5,358 nt of DNA from Pseudomonadota bacterium (GTDB lineage: Bacteria > Pseudomonadota > Gammaproteobacteria > Burkholderiales > Rhodocyclaceae), in contig JAUPVD010000487.1 of NCBI GenBank assembly GCA_030917225.1, forward strand, positions 1-5,358, given 5' to 3'. Positions 1 through 5,358 of the stretch are shown here, one piece after another (positions within the stretch are counted from its first letter, which is position 1; the number at the start of each line of letters is the position of its first letter). The position numbers were made by a program, and so were the translations under genes. The notes beneath the pieces are model-generated. The model was not told where the DNA came from, ran no database searches, and saw only the letters and a list, made by a program, of their open reading frames with translations.

Positions 1-17
1 CGACGCTCTTCCGATCT
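1..17. other. Illumina TruSeq adapter remnant (non-genomic)
   Basis: The first 17 bases, CGACGCTCTTCCGATCT, are identical to the 3' end of the Illumina TruSeq read-1 (P5-side) adapter. On the minus strand they read as the familiar AGATCGGAAGAGC followed by GTCG. The match begins exactly at the contig edge, as expected for an untrimmed read incorporated by the assembler. Genomic sequence starts at 18. The adapter happens to keep the minus-strand desaturase frame open and would add six false residues (KIGRAS). Confidence 0.96.
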
Positions 18-348
18 TCTCGGCATTCTTCGCTTCCTTGCGGTAGAGTTCCGCCCCTTCCCACAGCACCTTGTTGATGCCTTCTATCTGCGGGCTGTGC
101 GGGTCTTCAGCGGTTTCGCACTTGGCGTGATGCTTGCGGTGGATGGCCGCCCACTCCTTGGTGGTCATGCCGGTGGTCAGCCACAGCCAGAAACGGAAAA
201 AATGGGATATCTGCGGCGCCAGATCGAGCGCCCGGTGTGCCTGGTGGCGATGTAGAAATATCGTGACGGCGACAATGCTGACGTGCGTCAGCGCCAAAGT
301 AACCAGCACATAACCCCACCACGGCAAATCCAGAACACCTGCAAACAT
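18..348 (-). CDS. Acyl-CoA / fatty-acid desaturase, N-terminal part (partial)
   Basis: This encodes the first 110 residues of a membrane di-iron desaturase of the stearoyl-CoA Delta-9 desaturase type, which introduces a double bond into acyl chains for membrane-fluidity control. Two of the three histidine boxes are visible: HRHQAH at residues 33-38 (HxxxxH) and HRKHH at 70-74 (HxxHH), the latter followed by the family-typical AEDPHSP. Hydrophobic segments lie at about residues 12-32 and 47-63. The ATG at 348-346 is preceded by a good Shine-Dalgarno (AAGGGGG, six bases before the start). The third histidine box and the whole C-terminal half lie beyond the contig end, so this is an assembly truncation and not a pseudogene. 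The gene diverges from the GGDEF/EAL gene. The family call is firm, but the exact substrate and regiospecificity cannot be read from this piece. Confidence 0.9.
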
Positions 349-375
349 TCGCGCCCCCTTCGTTCGAGGCCGCCG

Positions 376-381
376 ATTCTA
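376..381 (-). promoter_or_regulatory. Candidate -10 element for the desaturase gene
   Basis: Read on the minus strand the hexamer is TAGAAT, five of six matches to TATAAT. It would place the transcription start near 369 and give a leader of about 20 nt that includes the Shine-Dalgarno. No convincing -35 hexamer is present 16-18 bases upstream, so the promoter is either weak, activator-dependent or miscalled. Confidence 0.35.
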
Positions 382-402
382 CGGCATTCCGGCACCATTC
401 AT

Positions 403-417
403 TGCTGCACCGCAGCA
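403..417. repeat. Perfect inverted repeat in the divergent intergenic region
   Basis: TGCTGC-ACC-GCAGCA forms a perfect 6-bp stem with a 3-base loop. It lies between the divergent desaturase and GGDEF/EAL genes, upstream of both likely promoters. It could be an operator for a dimeric regulator or a small RNA hairpin. No U-tract follows on either strand, so it is not a normal intrinsic terminator. Function is unknown. Confidence 0.4.
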
Positions 418-482
418 CTGCGCCAACCAGCTTCCTTGATAAACTGCGTCTATTACAAAAGCAATATCGAAGCATCGTCCAC

Positions 483-490
483 AAAGGAGA
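483..490 (+). promoter_or_regulatory. Strong ribosome binding site implying a CTG start
   Basis: AAAGGAGA is the best Shine-Dalgarno near the start of the GGDEF/EAL gene. Its GGAG core ends five bases before an in-frame CTG at 495-497. No ATG, GTG or TTG is available at a suitable distance. The site lies at the end of an AT-rich stretch (436-494, about 64% AT by hand count) that contrasts with the GC-rich coding sequence that follows. This fits an untranslated leader and argues against the more distal TTG at 402. Confidence 0.6.
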
Positions 491-494
491 TTTT

Positions 495-2660
495 CTGAAT
501 TCCCAGCGCACGGCTCCCTCCGAGCCAGATTACACCTGCGCCCAGGCAAGCCGACTGCTGAAGCTGGTCCGTGCCTGCGGCCGTCACCGAGCCGGAACTG
601 CGGACCCGGAGGCATTGATCGCCGGCGTCTGTGACGCACTCATCGAAGTCGGCGGCTATGCCGTCGCAGCCATCCGCTTGAGCACGGGCGATCCCGCGAC
701 GACAGAGCCCACGCGGACGCTGCGGGTCATTGCCGGACACCCTTCGTTGCTATGGTCCGAACTCGAGCACCTGCAGGAGCCTGCGCTATCCTTGCCACTG
801 ACCTGCGACGGCGATGATCTGGGGCTGCTGCGGGTTGCGCACATCTCCGGCCCATTCGACGAAACGGAACGGGAGACCCTGTCGACCATTGCCGCCGACC
901 TCTCCTTCACTATCGCCACACTGCGCGCGCGCCTCGCCCATCGTCAGCTCGACGACCAGATACGCCAGCTCTCGCGGGCACTGGATTCCAGTTCCAACGG
1001 CGTCATGATCACCTCGTCGACGCAACTCGACCATCCCATCGTGTACGTCAATCCGGCCTTCGAGCGCATCACCGGCTACGATGCCGCCGAAGTCGTCGGC
1101 CAGAGCGGTCGCTTCCTGGTGCGCGACGACCTGGCGCAAAAAGGTCTGAACGAGATTCGCGCCTCGCTGCGCGAACACCGCGAAGGGCACACCGTCCTGC
1201 GCAATTACCGCAAGGACGGCCAACTGTTCTGGAACGAGCTTTCCATCGCACCGGTACGCGACGAAAGCGGGCACGTCACCACGCACTTCGTCAGCATCAT
1301 CAACGATGTCACCGAACGGATCGCCTACGAGCAGCAGCTCGAATACCATGCCACGCACGATGTGCTGACCGGGCTGGCCAACCGCAACTTGCTTAGCGAC
1401 CGCATCGAGCAAGCCATCCTTCTGGCTCGCCACCACGAGAAGCTGGTCGGGGTTCTGCTGCTCGACCTTGACCGTTTCAAGCTGATCAATGACGGCTTTG
1501 GCCACGTTCCGGCCGACAACCTGCTGAAGGCGGTCGCCGGACGACTGGCCCGTTGCGTTCGCGATACGGACACCGTAGCCCGCCTGGGCGGCGATGAATT
1601 TGTCGTGGTGCTCGGCGGCGTCGAGGATCTTGACAGCGTGGCCAGCATCTCCGCCAAGATCATGCGGGAACTTTCCTTGCCACTGAACGTGGAAGGCAAG
1701 GAGGTTTACGTCACCACATCGATCGGTATCGCCATGTTCCCGCGCGACGGCGACCATGGCGAAGCCCTGTTGCGCAACGCCGACGTGGCGATGTACCGGG
1801 TCAAGGAGCACGGTCGCAACAACTACCGTTTCTACACGCCGGAGATGAGCCACATGGCGCTCGACCGGCTGGACATGGAAGGCAATCTCCGCCGCGCGCT
1901 GGAGCGCGACGAAATCACCGTCTTCTATCAGCCGATCGTCTCGTTGAAGACCGGCGCCATCATCGGTGCAGAAGCGCTCGCCCGCTGGAAACACCCACGT
2001 ATCGGCATGATCCATCCGCCGGAGTTCATTCCGCTGGCCGAAGAAACCGGGCTGATCATCCCCCTCGGCGAACGCATCCTGCGGCTCGTATGCACCCAAC
2101 TGGCCGCCTGGCGGCAGGCGGGAATGCCTCCGTTGCAGGTGGCGCTGAACATCTCTGCCCGCCAATTCCGCCAGGACGACCTGCCGGGTCTGGTACGCCG
2201 CACGCTGGACGAAGCCGGCCTGGAAGGAAGTGCGCTGGAATTCGAGCTGACCGAAAGCATGGTCATGCACGACGTCGAGAACGCGATCGCCATGCTGCGC
2301 GAACTGAAACAACAGGGGGTCGCCCTGTCGCTCGACGATTTCGGCACAGGCTATTCGAGCCTCGCCTATCTCAAGCGTTTCCCCATCGACGCCCTCAAGA
2401 TCGACCGCTCCTTTGTGCGCGACATCGACAGCGAGCCGGACGATGCGGCGATCGCCCGTGCCGTCATCGCCATGGCCCACAGCCTTGACCTGCGGGTCAT
2501 TGCCGAGGGGGTCGAGAACGATACCCAGCTCGGCCTGCTTCGCCAGTACGGCTGCGACGATTTCCAGGGCTTCCTCTTCAGCCGCCCGATTCCAGCCGAA
2601 GAATTTGCACTGCTGCTCCAGAGCGGACGCTGCCTGCCGCCTCCGGGAGAGAAAACGTGA
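495..2660 (+). CDS. GAF-PAS-GGDEF-EAL cyclic-di-GMP synthase/phosphodiesterase
   Basis: This is a bifunctional c-di-GMP turnover enzyme of 721 residues (numbered from CTG 495) with no membrane segments, so probably cytoplasmic. Domain order is a GAF-like sensor (about 15-150), a LOV-like PAS (161-273), GGDEF (289-445) and EAL (about 465-710). The diguanylate cyclase motif GGDEF is at 365-369, with an intact inhibitory RxxD (RDTD) just upstream. The EAL phosphodiesterase residues are all present: EALARW at 493, N552, the ELTE glutamates at 584/587, DDFG at 614-617, K635, E671/E674 and Q691. Both activities are therefore possible; in many such fusions one domain is only regulatory. The PAS carries Gly205 where LOV photosensors have the flavin-reactive cysteine. 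The start is uncertain: CTG 495 is chosen on its ribosome site, while TTG 402 would add 31 residues. The stop overlaps the next gene by 4 bases. Confidence 0.93.
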   Translation: MNSQRTAPSEPDYTCAQASRLLKLVRACGRHRAGTADPEALIAGVCDALIEVGGYAVAAIRLSTGDPATTEPTRTLRVIAGHPSLLWSELEHLQEPALSLPLTCDGDDLGLLRVAHISGPFDETERETLSTIAADLSFTIATLRARLAHRQLDDQIRQLSRALDSSSNGVMITSSTQLDHPIVYVNPAFERITGYDAAEVVGQSGRFLVRDDLAQKGLNEIRASLREHREGHTVLRNYRKDGQLFWNELSIAPVRDESGHVTTHFVSIINDVTERIAYEQQLEYHATHDVLTGLANRNLLSDRIEQAILLARHHEKLVGVLLLDLDRFKLINDGFGHVPADNLLKAVAGRLARCVRDTDTVARLGGDEFVVVLGGVEDLDSVASISAKIMRELSLPLNVEGKEVYVTTSIGIAMFPRDGDHGEALLRNADVAMYRVKEHGRNNYRFYTPEMSHMALDRLDMEGNLRRALERDEITVFYQPIVSLKTGAIIGAEALARWKHPRIGMIHPPEFIPLAEETGLIIPLGERILRLVCTQLAAWRQAGMPPLQVALNISARQFRQDDLPGLVRRTLDEAGLEGSALEFELTESMVMHDVENAIAMLRELKQQGVALSLDDFGTGYSSLAYLKRFPIDALKIDRSFVRDIDSEPDDAAIARAVIAMAHSLDLRVIAEGVENDTQLGLLRQYGCDDFQGFLFSRPIPAEEFALLLQSGRCLPPPGEKT

Positions 2661-2905
2661 AACGCCGCCTAGGCTGGCGCCAGGTCAGCCGGGGCGAGCT
2701 GGCCGAGCACCTGAAATCGGTACAGGTCACGGCTTCCGAAGCGGTGGGCGAAGCCAGCCTCTACCGCTGCCAGAGCGCCCAGGGAGACAGCATCGCCATC
2801 GCCCTGCCCGGCGATAGCGGCCTGATCATCAGCGTGCAGCTGGAAATTCCGCCGGTGCTGGAGCGCCGGCGCAAGGCCGGCGACAACGCACCGCTTGACG
2901 AGTAA
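2657..2905 (+). CDS. Small unknown protein translationally coupled to the GGDEF/EAL gene
   Basis: I do not recognise this 82-residue protein. It starts with GTG inside a GTGA overlap with the upstream stop codon and has a GGGAGAG ribosome site seven bases before the start (counted from its GGAG core), so it is very likely translated and coupled to the c-di-GMP enzyme. The N-terminus is basic (KRRLGWR) and is followed by a probable helix (about 11-31). A segment that looks like beta strands follows (about 36-62, SLYRC ... IAIALP ... GLIISVQ), and the tail is charged (ERRRKAGD). It has a single cysteine, no signal peptide and no membrane segment, so it is probably cytoplasmic. Codon usage and GC content match its neighbours. 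Its position suggests a partner or accessory of the c-di-GMP enzyme, but that rests on operon context alone. Confidence 0.75.
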   Translation: MKRRLGWRQVSRGELAEHLKSVQVTASEAVGEASLYRCQSAQGDSIAIALPGDSGLIISVQLEIPPVLERRRKAGDNAPLDE

Positions 2906-2926
2906 CGGCGCAAGGCTTCCCCTTCC

Positions 2927-2955
2927 TTCCGGCACAAGCGCCAAGCGGTTATGAT
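2927..2955 (+). promoter_or_regulatory. Probable leaderless promoter of rstA
   Basis: TATGAT at 2950-2955 matches five of six bases of the sigma-70 -10 consensus. It ends six bases before the rstA ATG, which would put the transcription start on or next to the A of the start codon. No Shine-Dalgarno is visible before the ATG, which is what a leaderless mRNA would show. The -35 position (TTCCGG at 2927-2932, 17-base spacer) is a poor match, so activation or weak basal expression is likely. Confidence 0.5.
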
Positions 2956-2961
2956 TGCGCC

Positions 2962-3669
2962 ATGAACGCACGCATCCTCCTCGTCGAAGACGACGACCGC
3001 CTCGCCGAACTCACCGCCGAGTATCTGCGCAAGAATGAATTCATCGTCGACATCGAAGCGCGCGGCGACACGGCCGAAACCCGCATTCTCGAAACGCGCC
3101 CGGACCTCGTCGTGCTCGACGTCATGCTTCCCGGCCAGGACGGCTTCGCCGTCTGCCGTGCCGTCCGCCCGCAGTACGACGGAATCATCCTGATACTCAC
3201 CGCTCGCGACGAAGACATCGACCAGATTCTCGGGCTTGAACTCGGTGCCGACGACTACATCACCAAGCCGGTACCGCCGCGCGTGCTGCTCGCTCGTATC
3301 AAGGCGCTATTGCGCCGGGCTTCGCCGGGAGCTGGTGACGAAACGCCGGAAGCCAGCGAATCACTGAGTTTCGGCAGCTTCCGCATCAGCCAGCAGACAC
3401 GCAGCGCAGTACTGGCTGGCGAGACCATCGACCTCACCACCGCCGAGTTCGACCTGCTCTGGCTGCTCGCCCGCCACGCCGGCAGCATCCTCTCGCGCGA
3501 CGACCTGCTGCAGCAGTTGCGCGGCATCGGCTTCGACGGGCTGGACCGCTCGATCGACGCACGCATTTCCCGTTTGCGCAAAAAACTCAACGACGACCCG
3601 GACAATCCGACCCGGATCAAGACCGTGCGCAGCAAGGGCTATCTTTTCTCGCGGCATGACTGGCAGTAA
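2962..3669 (+). CDS. rstA: OmpR-family response regulator, RstA-like
   Basis: This is the DNA-binding response regulator of a two-component pair, 235 residues, the usual length for the family. The receiver domain (about 3-118) has the acidic pocket E9/D10/D11, phosphoacceptor D53 in VVLDVMLPG, T80 and K102. The winged-helix domain (about 133-232) ends in the recognition-helix region DRSIDARISRLRKKL and the wing RIKTVRSKGYLF. RstA-specific resemblance is clear: the RGD near residue 35, the segment PPRVLLARI after K102, GFDGLDRSID in the effector domain, and the C-terminus GYLFSRHDWQ (E. coli RstA, from memory, ends GYLFAPHAWE). It overlaps the kinase gene by 14 bases. The start is the only sensible ATG; it lacks a Shine-Dalgarno and sits next to a -10-like element. 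The RstA assignment is from recalled similarity, so an OmpR-family relative with a different regulon remains possible. Confidence 0.93.
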   Translation: MNARILLVEDDDRLAELTAEYLRKNEFIVDIEARGDTAETRILETRPDLVVLDVMLPGQDGFAVCRAVRPQYDGIILILTARDEDIDQILGLELGADDYITKPVPPRVLLARIKALLRRASPGAGDETPEASESLSFGSFRISQQTRSAVLAGETIDLTTAEFDLLWLLARHAGSILSRDDLLQQLRGIGFDGLDRSIDARISRLRKKLNDDPDNPTRIKTVRSKGYLFSRHDWQ

Positions 3670-5062
3670 CCCGGTATCCCAGGCCGCGCCAAAGCGGCGT
3701 TTCAGCCTGCCGGCCGGCAGTTACCGGCTGTCAAAGCTGTTCTTCAACTTCTACCTGCTGACGATGGGATCCTTCGTGGCCATCGCCATCGTTGCCGACT
3801 TCGTCATCACCACCGCCCTGCGGGACATTTCCGACGACTACACGCGCCGCTTCATGCAAGGCACGGTGTCGATGATCGAGGAAGACCTGTTCCGGCAACG
3901 ACGCAGCGATTGGCCAAAGCGGATCAAGACACTGGGCGAGCGTTTCAACTACAAGCTAGCCATTGCCGAACGCGAAGGCATTCGCCTGCATCCGAACCAG
4001 TCCGTCCTGCTCGACGCTGGCGAACTGGCCGTCAGCATCGATGGCGAGATCGTCTATCACCGGCTGAAAAACACTGCCCAGATTCTGGTCATTGGCCCGC
4101 TCTCCCCCGACCGCGACCCGGACAACCGGCGCTTCTTCACGCTCGAGATGCGCATCCGCATCCTGACCTGGGGGCTGATCGGATTTTTCCTGGCCATTGC
4201 TGTCTGGCTCTGGGTTCGCCCGGTTTACCGTGACCTCGAAGCCCTGCGCCAGACCGCACGTGCGCTGGGTGAGGGCGATTTCTCGGCGCGCGCGCCGGCG
4301 GCCCGCAACACTTCGTTCAAGCTGCTGGCAGAAACCCTGAATGCCATGGCCGAGCGGGTCCAGCGCCTGATCGCCACACAGAAGGAGCTCTCCAGCGCGA
4401 TTTCTCACGAACTGCGCACGCCCATCGCGCGCATGCGCTTCGCCTTGGAAATGCTGGCCGAAACCGACGTACGCGAGGAGCGCGAGCGACTCTGGCAGAT
4501 GATGGAGGCCGACCTGGACGAACTCGACAACCTGATCGACTCCAGCCTGACCTACGCCCGCTTCGAGCGCGAACAACCGGAACTTCACCTCGCCACCACC
4601 GACTTCATCCCGTGGCTGGAGGAACAGGTCGACGACATCCGCATCCTCGGTGGCAAGCTGTCATTGACCCTCGACACCAGCACCTTGCCAAAGAGCCTGC
4701 GCGTGGAACTCGACCGCAAGAGCATGCCGTTCGCCGTGCGCAACCTGCTGCGCAATGCGATCAAGTACGCACAGCACCACATTGCGGTCAGTACCGAACT
4801 GCGTGAAGGGCGAATCCTGGTCCATGTCGACGATGACGGCATCGGCATTCCGCCGGAGGATCGCGAGAACGTTTTCAGCGCCTTTACCCGCCTCGACCGC
4901 TCGCGCGACCGGACCACCGGCGGCTACGGCCTCGGCCTGGCCATTGCCCGCCTGGTGCTCGAACTGCATGGCGGCCACGCCACGGCTCACGAATCGCCGC
5001 TCGGCGGCGCCCGCTTCACGCTCGAATGGCCGGCACAGCCCGTTCCAGGGCATCGTTCATAG
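3656..5062 (+). CDS. rstB: Membrane sensor histidine kinase, RstB-like
   Basis: This is the partner kinase of the upstream regulator, 468 residues, somewhat longer than E. coli RstB mainly through a ~27-residue basic, proline-containing N-terminal extension before the first membrane helix. Layout: TM1 about 29-52, a periplasmic sensor of roughly 115 residues, TM2 about 169-187, HAMP with the conserved RP at 188-189, then the kinase core. The H-box SHELRTP has phosphoacceptor His251. The N-box is NLLRNAIKY with Asn367, the G1 box DDGIG is at 393-397, and the F-box is followed by RSRDRTTGGYGLGLAIA carrying the G2 box (about 422-428). Every catalytic motif is intact. The ATG lies inside rstA and no good ribosome site precedes it, so translation is probably coupled to rstA. 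The sensor region has no recognisable ligand motif, so the stimulus is unknown. Confidence 0.93.
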   Translation: MTGSNPVSQAAPKRRFSLPAGSYRLSKLFFNFYLLTMGSFVAIAIVADFVITTALRDISDDYTRRFMQGTVSMIEEDLFRQRRSDWPKRIKTLGERFNYKLAIAEREGIRLHPNQSVLLDAGELAVSIDGEIVYHRLKNTAQILVIGPLSPDRDPDNRRFFTLEMRIRILTWGLIGFFLAIAVWLWVRPVYRDLEALRQTARALGEGDFSARAPAARNTSFKLLAETLNAMAERVQRLIATQKELSSAISHELRTPIARMRFALEMLAETDVREERERLWQMMEADLDELDNLIDSSLTYARFEREQPELHLATTDFIPWLEEQVDDIRILGGKLSLTLDTSTLPKSLRVELDRKSMPFAVRNLLRNAIKYAQHHIAVSTELREGRILVHVDDDGIGIPPEDRENVFSAFTRLDRSRDRTTGGYGLGLAIARLVLELHGGHATAHESPLGGARFTLEWPAQPVPGHRS

Positions 5063-5096
5063 GTTCTCGCTCGGTCGCCAGCGCCCTTCCTGCCTG

Positions 5097-5112
5097 GTAA
5101 CAATTCGTTACA
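5097..5112 (+). promoter_or_regulatory. Putative RstA box
   Basis: GTAACAATTCGTTACA lies 34 bases after the rstB stop and about 90 bases before the 50-residue ORF. Positions 5099-5112 match the published E. coli RstA consensus TACATNTNGTTACA at 10 of its 12 defined positions, including the whole GTTACA half. The sequence also reads as the inverted repeat GTAAC-N5-GTTAC, and as tandem GTAACA/GTTACA half-sites ten bases apart, one helical turn, as OmpR-class dimers prefer. A further GTAAC lies at 5184-5188. The consensus is from memory and binding is inferred. Confidence 0.5.
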
Positions 5113-5155
5113 AAACGCTTACGCATGCGCAACAGACGGCAGCAGCGATGCTCCG

Positions 5156-5161
5156 TACTAT
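5156..5161 (+). promoter_or_regulatory. Candidate -10 element for the 50-residue ORF
   Basis: TACTAT matches four of six bases of the -10 consensus and would start transcription near 5168, leaving a leader of about 37 nt. No -35 match lies 17 bases upstream. The RstA-like box would end about 55 bases upstream of that start, a position compatible with activation from upstream. This is a weak call. Confidence 0.3.
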
Positions 5162-5203
5162 GCAACCCATGATGCAAGCAAACGTAACCGAAGGGAGATG
5201 CAA
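5160..5203 (+). repeat. Three ATGCAA direct repeats before the small ORF
   Basis: ATGCAA occurs at 5160-5165, 5172-5177 and 5198-5203. The first two are 12 bases apart and the third is 26 bases after the second, directly between the Shine-Dalgarno and the start codon. Three copies in 44 bases is more than expected by chance for a hexamer. They could be operator or RNA-binding half-sites near the translation start, or could be coincidence. Confidence 0.35.
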
Positions 5204-5204
5204 G

Positions 5205-5357
5205 ATGAACAACGAAAACCAAACCATCCGCCACCAGTTTCTGGCCATGGCCTGCCAGTATCTCTTCGGTGTAGACGCCCGCTGCAACAATTTTCAGCAA
5301 CCTGGCCTCGTCAACATGAAAGCCATTCCGGTCTGCAACACGCACCGGAGCCGCTAA
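5205..5357 (+). CDS. Unknown 50-residue cysteine-containing small protein
   Basis: I do not recognise this protein. ATG 5205 is preceded by a strong Shine-Dalgarno (AAGGGAG, core ending seven bases before the start), and the TAA at 5355-5357 is one base before the window end. The product has three cysteines (17, 27, 44) and is rich in Asn and Gln (12 of 50 residues). It has a short hydrophobic patch FLAMACQYLFGV (12-23), too short and interrupted for a confident membrane helix, and a basic C-terminus (THRSR). GC content is about 54% by hand count, lower than the surrounding genes. The frame stays open upstream inside rstB, but that part is a shadow. A probable RstA box lies about 90 bases upstream, so it may be an RstAB-regulated small protein. 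A leader peptide for a gene beyond the contig end, or a spurious ORF, cannot be excluded. Confidence 0.6.
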   Translation: MNNENQTIRHQFLAMACQYLFGVDARCNNFQQPGLVNMKAIPVCNTHRSR

Positions 5358-5358
5358 G

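Noticed and set aside
402..494. TTG start at 402 adding 31 residues to the GGDEF/EAL protein
   Set aside because: It has no good ribosome site, the added segment is about two-thirds AT over 436-494, and the strong AAAGGAGA at 483-490 would then lie inside the gene. It is not fully excluded.
107..511. Other minus-strand open frame overlapping the desaturase start
   Set aside because: It is out of frame with the two histidine boxes of the desaturase and has no recognisable domain.
786..2480. Very long open frame (564 codons) antisense to the GGDEF/EAL gene
   Set aside because: Its translation resembles no protein family and is rich in His/Asp/Val/Gly, typical of the complement of GC-rich codons. 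The sense strand encodes full sensory and catalytic domains with all motifs.
2906..2949. Possible terminator between the 82-residue gene and rstA (GGCGC at 2907-2911, GCGCC at 2938-2942)
   Set aside because: The arms are only five bases with a 26-base loop and no U-tract follows, so it is not a credible intrinsic terminator.
5122..5129. CGCATGCG palindrome downstream of the RstA-like box
   Set aside because: An eight-base GC palindrome is common by chance in GC-rich DNA and it matches no operator I know.
4755..5204. Upstream extension of the frame that contains the 50-residue ORF
   Set aside because: Most of it overlaps rstB in another frame and reads as low-complexity Arg/Ser/Ala/Pro. The ribosome site at 5191-5197 marks the real start.
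1..5358. CRISPR arrays, insertion sequences, tRNA/rRNA genes, toxin-antitoxin or phage genes
   Set aside because: I looked for repeats with regular spacers, terminal inverted repeats, RNA-gene landmarks and relevant protein motifs on both strands and saw none.

Overview
The window looks like one short assembled contig from a GC-rich proteobacterium. The protein sequences and architecture suggest a betaproteobacterium, plausibly Rhodocyclales (Dechloromonas/Azonexus-like). That placement is inferred from recalled family resemblance, not from a search. Bases 1-17 are not genomic: they match the 3' end of an Illumina TruSeq adapter exactly, so position 1 is an untrimmed contig end.

Layout: (1) 18-348, minus strand, is the 5' two-histidine-box part of an acyl-CoA/fatty-acid desaturase, cut by the contig end. 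(2) 349-494 is a divergent intergenic region with an AT-rich stretch, a perfect hairpin-like inverted repeat and a strong Shine-Dalgarno. (3) 495-2660, plus strand, is a GAF-PAS-GGDEF-EAL cyclic-di-GMP enzyme. Both catalytic domains and the GGDEF inhibitory site are intact. Its PAS domain resembles a LOV photosensor that has lost the photoactive cysteine. (4) 2657-2905 is an 82-residue unknown protein that overlaps the previous gene by 4 bases. (5) 2962-3669 and 3656-5062 encode a two-component system, an OmpR-class regulator and a membrane histidine kinase. They overlap by 14 bases and closely resemble RstA/RstB. The regulator appears to have a leaderless promoter. (6) 5063-5204 is a regulatory-looking intergenic region with an RstA-box-like site. 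(7) 5205-5357 encodes a 50-residue, three-cysteine unknown protein with a strong ribosome binding site.

Working picture: the window holds two signalling units. One is a c-di-GMP enzyme with a small coupled partner; the other is RstAB. The most notable points are the RstA-like box just downstream of rstAB and in front of the small cysteine-containing ORF, the probable leaderless start of rstA, and the degenerate LOV-type sensor. Nothing here (no CRISPR, transposon, RNA gene or defence module) clearly indicates a wholly new system. The small ORF with its putative RstA site is the best candidate for something undescribed.
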